DNA from: Anaerococcus sp.
GTDB lineage: Bacteria; Bacillota; Clostridia; Tissierellales; Peptoniphilaceae
Length of the DNA stretch: 64,000 nucleotides
Direction of reading: 5' to 3'
NCBI GenBank assembly: GCA_030532385.1
Contig: JAUNLG010000006.1
Span: 1 to 64,000, forward strand
Part shown: positions 53,117 through 63,368 of the stretch, in pieces
How positions within the stretch are numbered: the first letter of the stretch is position 1
How the letters are laid out: each line of letters begins with the position of its first letter
Notes under the pieces: model-generated
The model's database searches: none
The model's input: only the letters and a program-made list of their open reading frames with translations
What the model was told of the DNA's origin: nothing
Program-made: the position numbers and the translations under genes

Positions 53117-53741
53117 ATATGCTTCTTTCCGAAGCTAGGGCTATAGAAATTACTTCCTTGGCGCCTGCTTCTTTAAGAACTTTTATTATTTCTTTAACAG
53201 TATTACCCGTGGTTATCAAATCATCTATCAGGAGAATTCGACTAGCCTTAAGGTCCTTATTTATCCTAAAAGCACCCCTTAGATTTTTGCTCCTAGAGAA
53301 CCTATCTAGTAGGTGTTGGGACTTGGTATTTTTAACCTTTTTAAAGTCTTTTAAAACTTCAATACCCAACTCTTTTCCAAGCTCTTCTACAATTATTCCT
53401 ATATGGTCAAAACCTCTTTTATTATAAGTTTTAATTGAAGAGGGAGATCCTAGTATATAATCAAAATCTACTAGATTCTTATCCCTAATAAAATCTATAA
53501 ACATTTTAGCAAATACTTCATAAAGGCTGGTATTTCTTTGAAATTTATATGACCCTATTAGAGTTTTCATAAAATCATTGTAGAAATATATACTGTAACA
53601 TGGGTTATCACCGACCATAAATTCGTTGGCAACATAGTCAAATTTATCCAAACATTGGTCACAAAGCTTATATTTTATGGCCTTATTTTTTTTGCAACCA
53701 TAACATAGGTCCTTATCTAAAAACAAAAAATCAATCATCAA
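53115..53741 (-). CDS. comF: ComF-family phosphoribosyltransferase-like protein
   Basis: A 208-aa ComF protein. The N-terminal four-Cys zinc module (CYGCKKNKAIKYKLCDQC, residues about 14-31) and the PRPP-binding loop ILLIDDLITTGNTVKE are present. In competent bacteria ComF aids DNA uptake and interacts with the ComFA helicase; ComFA is not adjacent here. It overlaps recD2 by 11 bp, which is uncommon and makes the pair a coupled unit. Confidence 0.88.
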   Translation of the reverse strand: MMIDFLFLDKDLCYGCKKNKAIKYKLCDQCLDKFDYVANEFMVGDNPCYSIYFYNDFMKTLIGSYKFQRNTSLYEVFAKMFIDFIRDKNLVDFDYILGSPSSIKTYNKRGFDHIGIIVEELGKELGIEVLKDFKKVKNTKSQHLLDRFSRSKNLRGAFRINKDLKASRILLIDDLITTGNTVKEIIKVLKEAGAKEVISIALASERSI

Positions 53742-55890
53742 CTACCTTCCCCATCTCTCTTATCCAATAGTCAAGGTTAGTGTATCTCTTATTTGACCTA
53801 TCATTATCAACCATTTGCTTTAAAATATTCTTATTGCCTAAAAGAATTACAATCTTCTTAGCCCTAGTAATGCCAGTATACAAGAGATTTCTATTAAGTA
53901 GCATGGGTGCTACTTGCATCATAGGAATTATTACGCAAGGAAACTCAGACCCCTGAGATTTATGGATAGTTATAGCATAAGATAGGTCTAGATCTTTAAT
54001 ATCTTCTTTTTTATAGGTTATTTTTCTGCCATCATCAAATAAGACATCAAGACTTTCTTCATCCTTATCAATTGATTCTATAATACCAATATCTCCATTA
54101 TAAACCCCCTCTTCTTCCCTATCCATAGAATACTTAGGTTTTAGGTCATAATTGTTTCTTACCTGCATGATTTTATCTTTTATCCTAAAAACTCTTCCAT
54201 TTATTTTAACCTGTGGACTTTTATCATTTAGGGCCTTTTGAATTTGATCGTTTATATTATTGGATCCCCAAGCTGTTTTTTTGCTAGGGGTTAGAATTTG
54301 AATATCTTTTATAGGATCAAATTTATAATAAGTACTAAGTCTATTTTTCACAAGGTCTACAAGGTCATAAATAAAGTTACTGGTAGATGTCTCTATAAAA
54401 AAGAAGTCTTTTGCGTCTTGGTTTAAATAAGGATAGGATCCCTCATTTATCCTATGGGCATTTACAACAATATTTGACTTACCGGCTTGCCTAAAGATTT
54501 TTTTAAGCCTTACCTTACTTATATCTGTAGCTAAGATATCTTTTAGGACATTACCCGGACCAACTGATGGAAGCTGGTCACTATCACCTACAAAAATCAA
54601 AGCAGTTTTCTCAGATATAGCTGCCATTATATTTTTCATAAGGTAGGTATCTACCATACTCATCTCATCGATTATTAGATAATCTCTATCTATGGGATTT
54701 TCTTCATTATATTCTGCCAATACTTCATCAGGTTTTATTCCTAAAAGTCTATGAATAGTGTAGGCTTTTTGGCCTGTAGATTCCATAATTCTCTTTGCCG
54801 CTCTACCTGTAGGTGCTGCAAGGTAGAAGGATAGTCCATTTTCTTCAAGGATATTACAAATTGCATTGATTATTGTAGTCTTTCCAGTTCCAGGCCCTCC
54901 AGTTATGGTAAAGACCATATTTTCAAAAGCTTTTTTTATAGCTTCTTTCTGCTCATCAGAGAAAATGGATAGGTCATATTCTAAGTCTATATCAAATATA
55001 TAAGGATCATTGTTCTTTCTTGCAAGGGTTAAGGCTATAGATTTTTCTGCCTTATATAGACCTGCCAAGTAGATAAAGTTTTTATCTTTTATATTTACAG
55101 AAATAAGTTTACCCGCCAATATATCTTTTTCGATTAAGTCTTCTACCTTGGCTAGGTCTACTTTTAGCAAAGCCATGGCTTTTTTTATTAAAAGCTCATA
55201 TTCCAAACAAGTATGACCATTTAGGTCAGCTTCACTAGATAAGATATATGCTAGTCCTGCAGAAATTCTAAAGTCTGATTGAAGGTCCATCTGCATATTG
55301 TAGGCTATGTTATCAGCCATTACAAATCCTATCCCTCTTATATCCCTAACTAGGCTATAAGGATTGTTTTTGACTACTTCTATTGTAGATTCCTTGTACT
55401 TATTGTAGATTTTCATAGCTAGGTTATAGGAAATATTGAGCCCTTGGAGAAACTCTAGACTTTTTCTAGCATCCCTTGTTTCTTCGACAGACAATTTTAT
55501 ATCTTTTAGTTTCTGCTTGCCAATTCCTTCTATAGTCAAAAGCTTGTCTGGGTTTTGATAAACTACATCTATAGAATCTTCTTTAAATTCTTCATAGATT
55601 CTTTCAGCTGTTTTTCGCCCAATTCCCTTTATATTAGAAGATGAAAGAAAGTTTATTATATTATCCTTACCCTTTGGCTTTGAAAGTTTCATTGACTCTA
55701 TTATAAACTCTTCCCCATATTTATCATCATAGATTAGCTTGCCCGTAAGAGTTAACCTATCGCCTATATTAAAAAAAGGCACAGTGCCAAGACAGGTAAT
55801 ATCAGTATCCTCACTTTCAAGAACAAATATACTATATCCGCTCTCATCGTTTCTATATATTACCTTAGTTACTGTACCTTCTATATTCAT
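53731..55890 (-). CDS. recD2: RecD2-type DNA helicase
   Basis: A 719-aa superfamily-1B helicase of the RecD2 group found without RecBC. An N-terminal OB-like part (1-85), helix-hairpin-helix region (about 90-200), Walker A TITGGPGTGKTT near residue 335, Walker B IIDEMSMVD, later KTAWGSNNINDQI, and motif V/VI YAITIHKSQGSEFP and NRNLLYTGITRAKK are visible. It acts in replication-fork repair. It lies between murA and comF in a long minus-strand run. Confidence 0.93.
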   Translation of the reverse strand: MNIEGTVTKVIYRNDESGYSIFVLESEDTDITCLGTVPFFNIGDRLTLTGKLIYDDKYGEEFIIESMKLSKPKGKDNIINFLSSSNIKGIGRKTAERIYEEFKEDSIDVVYQNPDKLLTIEGIGKQKLKDIKLSVEETRDARKSLEFLQGLNISYNLAMKIYNKYKESTIEVVKNNPYSLVRDIRGIGFVMADNIAYNMQMDLQSDFRISAGLAYILSSEADLNGHTCLEYELLIKKAMALLKVDLAKVEDLIEKDILAGKLISVNIKDKNFIYLAGLYKAEKSIALTLARKNNDPYIFDIDLEYDLSIFSDEQKEAIKKAFENMVFTITGGPGTGKTTIINAICNILEENGLSFYLAAPTGRAAKRIMESTGQKAYTIHRLLGIKPDEVLAEYNEENPIDRDYLIIDEMSMVDTYLMKNIMAAISEKTALIFVGDSDQLPSVGPGNVLKDILATDISKVRLKKIFRQAGKSNIVVNAHRINEGSYPYLNQDAKDFFFIETSTSNFIYDLVDLVKNRLSTYYKFDPIKDIQILTPSKKTAWGSNNINDQIQKALNDKSPQVKINGRVFRIKDKIMQVRNNYDLKPKYSMDREEEGVYNGDIGIIESIDKDEESLDVLFDDGRKITYKKEDIKDLDLSYAITIHKSQGSEFPCVIIPMMQVAPMLLNRNLLYTGITRAKKIVILLGNKNILKQMVDNDRSNKRYTNLDYWIREMGKVVDD

Positions 55891-55898
55891 TATGCTTC

Positions 55899-57176
55899 CT
55901 AAACTTCTACACTTATTTTTTTTATCTTAGCTCCTAGTTTGCTTAATTTTTCGACTAGGTTACTATATCCTCTTTCTATATGATAGATATCAGAAATTTT
56001 TGTCTCACCTTCAGCTACTAGGCCTGCCATAACTAAAGCAGCCCCAGCTCTTAAGTCTGTTGCCCTAACATCTGCCCCATGAAGCTTATTAACTCCTGCA
56101 ATTGTAGCCCTATTGCCACTTGTAGCAATTACAGCTCCCATTTTTGAAAGTTCAGCTACATGCATAAACCTATTTTCAAAAACTGTCTCTTGGATCCTAC
56201 TTTCACCATCAGATACAGTAAGTAGGGCCATAAATTGTGCTTGAACATCAGTTGGAAAACCTGGATATGGAAGAGTTTGGATATTTGTTGACTTTAACTT
56301 CTTATCAGCCTTGATAAAAATAATGTCCTCTTCTTCATTTTCCATAACTTCTGCACCTATCTCTATAAGTTTTGCAATCACAGGTCTTATGTGAGAACCA
56401 ATTACATTAGTAATTTTTACCTCACCACCTGTCATTGCAGCTGCTAGCATGTAGGTTGCAGCTTCTATCCTATCAGGAATTATGGTATGCCTTGTTCCTG
56501 TTAGTTTTTCAACACCTTCTATAGTTATTGTAGAAGTACCTGCTCCTTTGATCTTTGCACCCATCTTTGATAAAAATGAAGCAAGGTCAACTATTTCTGG
56601 CTCTTTGGCAGCATTTTCTATGACAGTTTCGCCCTTAGCTAAGCTTGCAGCCATCATTATATTTTGAGTTGCTCCAACAGATGGAAAGTCTAAGTATATT
56701 TCATTACCAACTAGGCCATCTTTGGCTTCTATAGCTATCTCATCATAATCTATTTTACTTTCTGCACCTAGGGCATTAAATCCTTTAAGGTGAAGGTCAA
56801 TAGGTCTTGCTCCTATATTACAGCCTCCTGGTGCCTTGGTATAGGCTTTGGAAAATCTTGATAACAAAGGACCCATAACAACAAAGGATGCTCTCATCTT
56901 ATCCATTAGTTCATAAGGGGTCTCACAAGTTGTAATTCCACTTGAGTCTATTCTAAGGGTATTTTTTGATAAATATTCTATCTTAGAACCTAAGTGTTTC
57001 AAAACTTCAACCATTATCTCTACATCTTTAAGCTCAGGGACCCCATCTAGGATAATCTCTTCTGTACCTAGTACGCAGGCTGCAAGAATTGGAAGGGCTG
57101 AGTTTTTTGCCCCATCAATCTTAACTTCTCCTTTTAGCGGACCATTTGAATTCATTACTAGTATATCTTTTTGCAT
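55899..57176 (-). CDS. murA: UDP-N-acetylglucosamine 1-carboxyvinyltransferase
   Basis: A 425-aa MurA, the first committed step of peptidoglycan synthesis. KIDGAKNSALPILAA is near residue 18, the PEP-attacking cysteine is in APGGCNIGARPIDLHL near 120 (the fosfomycin target is kept as Cys), and RATDLRAGAALVMAGL is near the end. The ATG at 57174-57176 is chosen over one 16 codons upstream, as AAGGA precedes it. 10 bp follow upp. Confidence 0.95.
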   Translation of the reverse strand: MQKDILVMNSNGPLKGEVKIDGAKNSALPILAACVLGTEEIILDGVPELKDVEIMVEVLKHLGSKIEYLSKNTLRIDSSGITTCETPYELMDKMRASFVVMGPLLSRFSKAYTKAPGGCNIGARPIDLHLKGFNALGAESKIDYDEIAIEAKDGLVGNEIYLDFPSVGATQNIMMAASLAKGETVIENAAKEPEIVDLASFLSKMGAKIKGAGTSTITIEGVEKLTGTRHTIIPDRIEAATYMLAAAMTGGEVKITNVIGSHIRPVIAKLIEIGAEVMENEEEDIIFIKADKKLKSTNIQTLPYPGFPTDVQAQFMALLTVSDGESRIQETVFENRFMHVAELSKMGAVIATSGNRATIAGVNKLHGADVRATDLRAGAALVMAGLVAEGETKISDIYHIERGYSNLVEKLSKLGAKIKKISVEV

Positions 57177-57186
57177 AAGTCTATCC

Positions 57187-57816
57187 TTATTTTGTTCCAA
57201 ACAACCTATCTCCAGCATCACCAAGGCCTGGTACTATATATCCATTCTCATTTAGGTGATCATCTAGTTGGGCACAGTATATATCTACATCAGGATGTTT
57301 TTCTTGAATGGCTTTAATTCCTTCAGGTGCTGCTATTATGCAAAGAAGCTTAATATATTTGCATCCTCTTTCTTTTAGCCTACCTACTGCATCATTTACA
57401 GATCCTCCAGTAGCAACCATTGGATCTACAACAAGGATCTCCCTTTTATCGACATCACTTGGTAGTTTGCAATAATATTCTACAGGAACTAGGGTTTGTT
57501 CATTCCTATACATACCAATATGGCCAATTTTTGCAGCAGGAATTACTTCAAGAACTCCATCTACCATACCAAGTCCTGCCCTAAGGATTGGAACAACACT
57601 TAGTTTTTTGCCAGCAAGCCTATATCCTGTTGTTTTTTCGATAGGAGTTTCGACTTCGAATTCTTCTAAAGTAAGATCTTTGGTTGCTTCATAGGCAAGA
57701 ATCATCCCTATTTCAGTTACAATCGATCTAAATTCATTGGCTCCTGTATTTTTATCTCTCAATATTGTTATTTTATGTTTAATTACTGGATGGTCTAAAA
57801 CATTTACTTTTCCCAT
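57187..57816 (-). CDS. upp: Uracil phosphoribosyltransferase
   Basis: A 209-aa enzyme converting uracil and PRPP to [16 protein letters not shown] near residue 76, the PRPP loop [15 protein letters not shown] near 128 and the C-terminal uracil-binding stretch [20 protein letters not shown] are typical. Between sua5 (9-bp gap) and murA. Confidence 0.97.
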   Translation of the reverse strand: MGKVNVLDHPVIKHKITILRDKNTGANEFRSIVTEIGMILAYEATKDLTLEEFEVETPIEKTTGYRLAGKKLSVVPILRAGLGMVDGVLEVIPAAKIGHIGMYRNEQTLVPVEYYCKLPSDVDKREILVVDPMVATGGSVNDAVGRLKERGCKYIKLLCIIAAPEGIKAIQEKHPDVDIYCAQLDDHLNENGYIVPGLGDAGDRLFGTK

Positions 57817-57825
57817 ATAATTCTC

Positions 57826-58860
57826 CTATAAATATTCTACATTGCCAGAGGCAGATTTTTTCATTCTATTCATTATACTCTTACCCAAGTTTTTCTCACT
57901 CACACCCTCAGCTAGGATTATATCAACCTTCATCCTATCCATCTTCCTTAAGGCAGAAAAAAGCATGTGGCTCATCTGCCTTAAATCATCTCTTTGGCCA
58001 AGGGAGATTGCATAAGCCTTAGATACTTCATTTATCCTATCATCAAAGGTTAAAATCCCAACCTTAAGCCCCTTTTCTTCATAGGCTTTTGCCTGTTGGT
58101 AAATTGTATCAAAAGCCTTATTTCCTACAAATATTTTCATCTTAGCCTTTGGAGCATAGTGCTTATATTTTTGTCCAGGTGACTTGGGAATTTTGTTATC
58201 ATCGATTAATGCGTCATCAAGCTTTAAATTTGCTAGGATCTCTTTTATGTATTCATAAGTATAAAATCCTGGTCTAAGAATTGTAGGAATTTCAGAAGAT
58301 AAGTCTATAACAGTAGATTCGATGCCAATCTGACTTTCTCCCCCATCTAAAATCATTGGAATCTTTCCATTAAGATCATAGTATACATCACTTGCCTTAG
58401 TTGGGGATGGTCTGCCAGATATATTGGCTGAAGGGGCAGCTATTGGAAGATTTGCCTCTTCTATAAGCCTTCTTGCAATCTCATCTTTAGGAAATCTTAT
58501 AGCAACAGTATCTCCTCCTGCTGTAACCACATCAGGAATGAGCTTAGATTTTTTGAAAATAATTGTCAAAGGTCCAGGCCAAAGATCAAAAAGTTTTTTG
58601 GCATCTTCATTGACACCACTAACTAAATTATATAACATTCCTATATTTGAAATATGTAAAATTAGTGGATTATCTGCTGGCCTATTTTTTGTTTTAAAAA
58701 TATTCTCACAGGCTTTAGGATTTAATCCATTTGCTCCAAGTCCATAAACAGTCTCTGTAGGAAAGGCCACAAGTTTACCTTCTTTTAGTAAACTTGCAGC
58801 TTCTTTTATGGTTTCTTGGTCAATATTATCTCTTTGAATTTTTTTAATAATAGTTTCCAT
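57826..58860 (-). CDS. L-threonylcarbamoyladenylate synthase (Sua5/TsaC)
   Basis: A 344-aa Sua5, with the YrdC domain (residues about 10-205: FPTETVYGLGANG, KNRPADNPLILHI, PIAAPSANISGRPSPT) and the C-terminal Sua5 domain (about 235-340). It makes threonylcarbamoyl-AMP for t6A37 of tRNAs, the same base later methylated by TrmO-type enzymes. The ATG at 58858-58860 has only a weak purine-rich site. Conserved position after prfA/prmC in Firmicutes. Confidence 0.93.
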   Translation of the reverse strand: METIIKKIQRDNIDQETIKEAASLLKEGKLVAFPTETVYGLGANGLNPKACENIFKTKNRPADNPLILHISNIGMLYNLVSGVNEDAKKLFDLWPGPLTIIFKKSKLIPDVVTAGGDTVAIRFPKDEIARRLIEEANLPIAAPSANISGRPSPTKASDVYYDLNGKIPMILDGGESQIGIESTVIDLSSEIPTILRPGFYTYEYIKEILANLKLDDALIDDNKIPKSPGQKYKHYAPKAKMKIFVGNKAFDTIYQQAKAYEEKGLKVGILTFDDRINEVSKAYAISLGQRDDLRQMSHMLFSALRKMDRMKVDIILAEGVSEKNLGKSIMNRMKKSASGNVEYL

Positions 58861-58874
58861 ATCAATTCTTTCTA

Positions 58875-59804
58875 CTAATCTACAAGACAATAAGTTGGGT
58901 CCATGTGGATAGATAATTCGACCTTAGTTTTTTCGAATACTTTTTCTTCCACATCATCTATTGCCTTATGAACTTCTTCTACTGTAAGATTGGCTGGAAC
59001 TTCAACATGACATGATCCTGCCATCTTTCCCTTTCCATATTCGTGGATTTGTAGGTCGTGGTAGCCTCTTATAAACCTACCTTCCATAATAATCTTTCCT
59101 ATCTCATCTTCTATAAGCGGGTCCACCCTCTTACCTATTAGGATTTTTGATGTTTCTATAAACATATCTACTCCAGGCTTAAATACAAAGAGTGCTAGAA
59201 TAAGACCAATCATAGCATCTATATTAAAGCTAAGGTATTTTTGTAAAAAAAATCCACCAATAATTGACAAGGTAGCAAGAATATCATTTCTTGCATCTAG
59301 CATAACTCCTTTGTTTAGGTCACTTGAAAATTTCTTATATAAGCTTTTATTTAAGAAAAATATATAAACCTTAAAGAGGATACTAAATGCAAGTATGGCT
59401 AAAGATAAAGTTGATAGGTCAACTCCCGATTTTTCTCCAAAAGCCCCGATTGATTTTATAAATAAGCTAAAGCCCACATACATTATTATTATTGAGACTA
59501 ATAAACTTATAAGGTACTCACTCCTACCATGGCCAAAAGGATGGTTCCTATCCGCTGGTTTTTTCGAGATATTAGACCCAAATAAAGCCATTAGAGAGGC
59601 AAGAGAATCTGAAAGGTTGTTGAAAGCATCATTTATTATAGCCTGGGACCCTACAAATAAGCCTAAGCTAATCTTTATAATAAATAAGATAATATTTATC
59701 CCAACTCCAACTATTGAGGAAAGGGATATATATGAGAGTCTAAGGTCAGACTCACTTCTTTGCTCCCCATTTTTAATAAATCTTTTAGCTAAGAGATTAA
59801 ACAA
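58875..59804 (-). CDS. Cation diffusion facilitator transporter
   Basis: A 309-aa CDF exporter with six hydrophobic helices and a C-terminal cytoplasmic domain (about 215-305). The metal site in helix II is NDAFNNLSDSLASL (Asn, Asp and Asp), and in helix V it is LDARNDILATLSIIGG (DxxxD, in place of HxxxD). The NDxxN/DxxxD pattern is more like manganese-type CDFs than zinc ones. It begins where prfA ends, unusual company for the release-factor genes, but consistent with a long operon. Confidence 0.85.
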   Translation of the reverse strand: MFNLLAKRFIKNGEQRSESDLRLSYISLSSIVGVGINIILFIIKISLGLFVGSQAIINDAFNNLSDSLASLMALFGSNISKKPADRNHPFGHGRSEYLISLLVSIIIMYVGFSLFIKSIGAFGEKSGVDLSTLSLAILAFSILFKVYIFFLNKSLYKKFSSDLNKGVMLDARNDILATLSIIGGFFLQKYLSFNIDAMIGLILALFVFKPGVDMFIETSKILIGKRVDPLIEDEIGKIIMEGRFIRGYHDLQIHEYGKGKMAGSCHVEVPANLTVEEVHKAIDDVEEKVFEKTKVELSIHMDPTYCLVD

Positions 59805-60881
59805 TTATTCTTCCTCGCCTACTTTTTCTAACTTTCTAGCCTGATCTTCTGTAATCAAGGATTCAATCATTTCACCTATATTTCCATTTAAAAAGTCATC
59901 CAATTGATAAATTGTCTTATTTATCCTATGGTCTGTGATTCTTCCTTGTGGGAAGTTATAGGTTCTAATTCTCTCACTCCTATCACCTGTACCAACTTGA
60001 CTTTTTCTATTGTCAGCTATCTCTTTATTCCTCTTTTCTTCTTCTAGCTCATAAATCCTTGCTAGAAGAATTTTCATAGCCTTTTCCTTATTCTTAATCT
60101 GACTTTTTTCATCTTGCATAGATACAACAATTCCTGTTGGTATATGGGTAAGCCTTACTGCTGAGTCTGTTGTATTTACAGATTGACCACCATTTCCTGA
60201 AGACCTAAATACATCAGTTCTTATATCATTTGGATCAACATGAACATCAAGCTCATCTACCTCAGGTAATACTGCTACTGTTGCTGTAGAGGTATGGATC
60301 CTACCGCCTGATTCAGTTTCAGGAACCCTTTGAACCCTATGGACTCCAGATTCATACTTAAACCTAGAATAAGCTCCCTCGCCTCTTACCATAAAGGTGG
60401 CTTCCTTAATTCCTCCAACTCCCTGGCTACTTACCTCTATATCTTCAGTTTTATAGCCTTCCTTATCTGCATACATGTGATACATCCTGTATAGGTCTCC
60501 TGCAAATAATCCAGCCTCATCACCACCAGCACCAGGTCTGATTTCTACTATAACATCTCTAGAATCATTAGGATCTTTAGGTATAAGAAGAACTTTCATC
60601 TGTTCATTATATACTTCAAGATTATCACTTTTCTCCTTTATTTCTTCTTTAAGCATATCAACCATTTCAGGATCGCTAGTCTCATCTAAAAGCTCTTTAT
60701 TCTCTTCAATAATTGCTTCAGCATCCTTGATTTGGTCATATTTTTCAACTATTGGTTTTAATGAATTATATTCCCTAGTTATCTTTGTTAACTTAGAAAT
60801 ATCTGATAGAACTTCTGGATCAATCATCTTTTTTTCAAGATCTAAATAATTCTCTTTTATATGTTCAATATTTTCAAACAT
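59805..60881 (-). CDS. prfA: Peptide chain release factor 1
   Basis: A 358-aa RF1. The stop-codon-reading tripeptide is PET in [14 protein letters not shown] (residues about 186-199) and the catalytic GGQ is in [16 protein letters not shown] near residue 230. PxT marks RF1 (UAA, UAG) and not RF2. It lies 3 bp after prmC, whose product methylates the Gln of GGQ. Confidence 0.97.
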   Translation of the reverse strand: MFENIEHIKENYLDLEKKMIDPEVLSDISKLTKITREYNSLKPIVEKYDQIKDAEAIIEENKELLDETSDPEMVDMLKEEIKEKSDNLEVYNEQMKVLLIPKDPNDSRDVIVEIRPGAGGDEAGLFAGDLYRMYHMYADKEGYKTEDIEVSSQGVGGIKEATFMVRGEGAYSRFKYESGVHRVQRVPETESGGRIHTSTATVAVLPEVDELDVHVDPNDIRTDVFRSSGNGGQSVNTTDSAVRLTHIPTGIVVSMQDEKSQIKNKEKAMKILLARIYELEEEKRNKEIADNRKSQVGTGDRSERIRTYNFPQGRITDHRINKTIYQLDDFLNGNIGEMIESLITEDQARKLEKVGEEE

Positions 60882-60884
60882 CTC

Positions 60885-61679
60885 TTATCCTTTCTCAGCG
60901 ACTATAAATCTGTCAAAATCATTATAATCCTTTATACATACTATATTTTTAAAATCAGATTCGTTCAAAAATTTTTCTATCCTATCTTTTTGGTCATATC
61001 CGATTTCAAAAATTAACATGGCCCCGTCATTTAAATAAATATTAGCCTCTTTAATTATCCTCTTATAATAATAAAGACCGTCTTCTTTGGCTAAAAGTGC
61101 TGATTTTGGTTCATAATATAAGACTTTATCAAGCTTCTTATAGTCATCTTCATTAATATAGGGTGGGTTTGAAACTATTATATCAAATTTTCCAGAAATA
61201 TTTTCAAATAAATCAGATTTTACAAAACTAACATTTTCTATGCCAAGTCTTTTCCTATTTATTTCAGCAAGATCTAGAGCTTCTTTTTTTACATCACTAG
61301 CAAGAATTTTTGTCTCCTTAATATTACTTGCTAGGGCTAGGGCAATAGCTCCACTTCCTGTTCCTATATCAAGGATACTTTTCTTTTTAAAATCTGATTT
61401 GATAATATAATCTACTATAATCTCAGTCTCAAATCTTGGAATCAAGGCCCTTTTGTCTACCTTTAAGTTAAGTCCAAAAAACTCCCAATAGCCAATAGCA
61501 TATTGGAGGGGCTTTCCCTTAGCCCTATCCTTAAGAATCTGATCGAGTTTATTGGCTAATTTATCTGTCAAAACCCTATCTTTATTTAATAAAATATAAG
61601 ACTTACTAGTATCAAGTAGGTAGGTTAGAGCTATTAGGGAATCCTCATAATTTTTTTCTAGATAATCTTTTATTTTCAT
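60885..61679 (-). CDS. prmC: Release factor glutamine methyltransferase
   Basis: A 264-aa SAM-dependent methyltransferase with SAM motif ILDIGTGSGAIALALA near residue 119 and the catalytic VSNPPYINEDDY near 169. It methylates the glutamine of GGQ in release factors. Adjacent prfA supports this call over the similar ribosomal protein L3 enzyme PrmB. N-terminal helical domain (1-80) binds the release factor. Confidence 0.95.
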   Translation of the reverse strand: MKIKDYLEKNYEDSLIALTYLLDTSKSYILLNKDRVLTDKLANKLDQILKDRAKGKPLQYAIGYWEFFGLNLKVDKRALIPRFETEIIVDYIIKSDFKKKSILDIGTGSGAIALALASNIKETKILASDVKKEALDLAEINRKRLGIENVSFVKSDLFENISGKFDIIVSNPPYINEDDYKKLDKVLYYEPKSALLAKEDGLYYYKRIIKEANIYLNDGAMLIFEIGYDQKDRIEKFLNESDFKNIVCIKDYNDFDRFIVAEKG

Positions 61680-61700
61680 CTATATACTACTTCTTTTTTA

Positions 61701-61732
61701 CACAAAAATAAGGTAAGTTTCCTTACCTTATT
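61701..61732 (-). terminator. Terminator after rpmE
   Basis: AATAAGGTAAG (61707-61717) pairs perfectly with CTTACCTTATT (61722-61732), then TTTTG on the minus strand. It is 8 bp after the rpmE stop. Confidence 0.8.
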
Positions 61733-61739
61733 TGCTCTA

Positions 61740-61943
61740 TTATTTTCTACCGTATTTTCTGTTAAACTTCTCAACATTACCACCACGTTCAGCATTTCTT
61801 TGTTTACCTGAATAGAATGGGTGACAATTACTGCAGATTTCTACCTTGATTTCTTCTTCTGTAGATCCAACAGTGAATTCATTTCCACAAGTAACACAGG
61901 TAACTTTAGCTTGGTGATAGTCTGGATGTAATTCTTTTTTCAT
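61740..61943 (-). CDS. rpmE: 50S ribosomal protein L31
   Basis: A 67-aa L31 that keeps zinc-binding cysteines (VTCVTCGNEF and EICSNCHPF), so it is of the zinc-containing type, and its start MKKELHPDYHQAKVTC is typical. Between rho and prmC, the usual Firmicutes place. AGAGGTG ribosome binding site. Confidence 0.97.
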   Translation of the reverse strand: MKKELHPDYHQAKVTCVTCGNEFTVGSTEEEIKVEICSNCHPFYSGKQRNAERGGNVEKFNRKYGRK

Positions 61944-62013
61944 CTAAACACCTCTTGTTTCTTTTTTCAATAAGCAATATAAATTATACCTGCAAGATTT
62001 TCTATTGCAAGTT

Positions 62014-63321
62014 CTAATAAGAATTATTAATCAAGTCTATAAATTGCTTGTTCGTTTCGGTCCTTTTCATCCAATCTATAAGCTCTACTATAGATTCTGT
62101 ATTGCTCATATTACTCTTCCTAAGCTTAAAGGCTGCTTCAAGTTCCTTTGGCTTTAAAAGTAGGTCTTCTCTTCTGGTTGAGGATTTTTCAATATTTATA
62201 GCAGGGAAGATCCTTCTATCGGCAAGCCTTCTATCAAGATGAACTTCCATATTACCAGTTCCCTTAAATTCTTCAAAGATCATATCATCCATCCTTGAAC
62301 CAGTATCTACTAAGGCTGTAGCAAGGATAGTAAGGGATCCACCAGATTCAATGTTCCTTGCAGCCCCAAAAAATTGTTTTGGGCCCACTAGGGCTAGAGG
62401 ATCTAGACCTCCAGAAAGAGTCCTTCCTGACTGAGGAGTCATTATATTATAGGCCCTTGCAAGTCTAGTTATAGAATCAAGAAGGATTATAACATCCTTA
62501 TTCTCTTCTACATATCTTTTTGCTCTTTCAAGTACCATTTCTGCCATATCAATATGGTTTTGTGGTGGCTTATCAAAGGTTGAAGCTGCAACTTCTGTCC
62601 TCATAAGCTCGTTATTGGGGTCTCTATATTCATTGACATACCTTATAAAGTCAGTTACCTCTTCAGGTCTTTCATCAATTAATAAGACTATGATTTTAAT
62701 ATCATCATAATTTTTTTCAATTGCTCTTTCTATATCTTTTATTAGGGTAGTTTTTCCTGCTTTAGGTTGAGATACTATAAGGCCTCTTTGACCACGGCCT
62801 ATAGGTGATAGAAAATCAATAATTCTTTCTGAAAAGTGTTCTTTCCCATTTTCTAGGGTAATTCTTTCATTTGGATAAATTGGTGTTAGATCTTCAAATA
62901 AGGGTCTATTAAAGGCATCGCCTGGCTTTATGCCATTTACATCACTGACAAATATTAGGGGAGCAAATTTATCTCTAGCATGTTTTTCTCTTGCTATCCC
63001 TCTTATATAATCTCCAGTTTTAAGTCTGAACATCTTAATTTGCTTAGGTGGTACATAGATATCATCATCGCCACTTTCATACATTTCAGTTCTAAGAAAA
63101 CCAAAGCCATCTGGTAGGATTTCAAGGATTCCCTCGCAATCAAACTTTTCTCCTAGATCATTTTCTGCCTGCTCTTTTTTCTCTTTATCTTCTTTTTCAC
63201 TAGCTTCAACAATTAGCTTTATTAGTTCATCTTTCCTATACTTTGTAACCGCCTGAATTCCTAAGTCTCTTGCCAGTTCTCTTAGGTCAGGAAGCTTCTT
63301 TTCTTTTAAATTATTTTCCAT
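62014..63321 (-). CDS. rho: Transcription termination factor Rho
   Basis: A 435-aa hexameric RNA helicase. Rho_N helical region ([22 protein letters not shown], residues 11-35), RNA-binding cold-shock-like domain (about 62-130, [14 protein letters not shown]), Walker [12 protein letters not shown] near 200, Walker [14 protein letters not shown] near 277, and R-loop [17 protein letters not shown] are present. No Shine-Dalgarno is seen before the ATG; the start follows the U-tract of the fba terminator. Its own level may be set by termination in this leader. Confidence 0.96.
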   Translation of the reverse strand: MENNLKEKKLPDLRELARDLGIQAVTKYRKDELIKLIVEASEKEDKEKKEQAENDLGEKFDCEGILEILPDGFGFLRTEMYESGDDDIYVPPKQIKMFRLKTGDYIRGIAREKHARDKFAPLIFVSDVNGIKPGDAFNRPLFEDLTPIYPNERITLENGKEHFSERIIDFLSPIGRGQRGLIVSQPKAGKTTLIKDIERAIEKNYDDIKIIVLLIDERPEEVTDFIRYVNEYRDPNNELMRTEVAASTFDKPPQNHIDMAEMVLERAKRYVEENKDVIILLDSITRLARAYNIMTPQSGRTLSGGLDPLALVGPKQFFGAARNIESGGSLTILATALVDTGSRMDDMIFEEFKGTGNMEVHLDRRLADRRIFPAINIEKSSTRREDLLLKPKELEAAFKLRKSNMSNTESIVELIDWMKRTETNKQFIDLINNSY

Positions 63322-63328
63322 ATTTTTT

Positions 63329-63355
63329 TAAATTAAAAGGGGTCAGCCCGACCCC
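63329..63355 (-). terminator. fba terminator just before rho
   Basis: GGGGTC (63339-63344) pairs with GACCCC (63350-63355), then TTTTAATTT on the minus strand. It ends about 9 bp before the rho start codon. Confidence 0.82.
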
Positions 63356-63368
63356 CATCTTAATAGTC

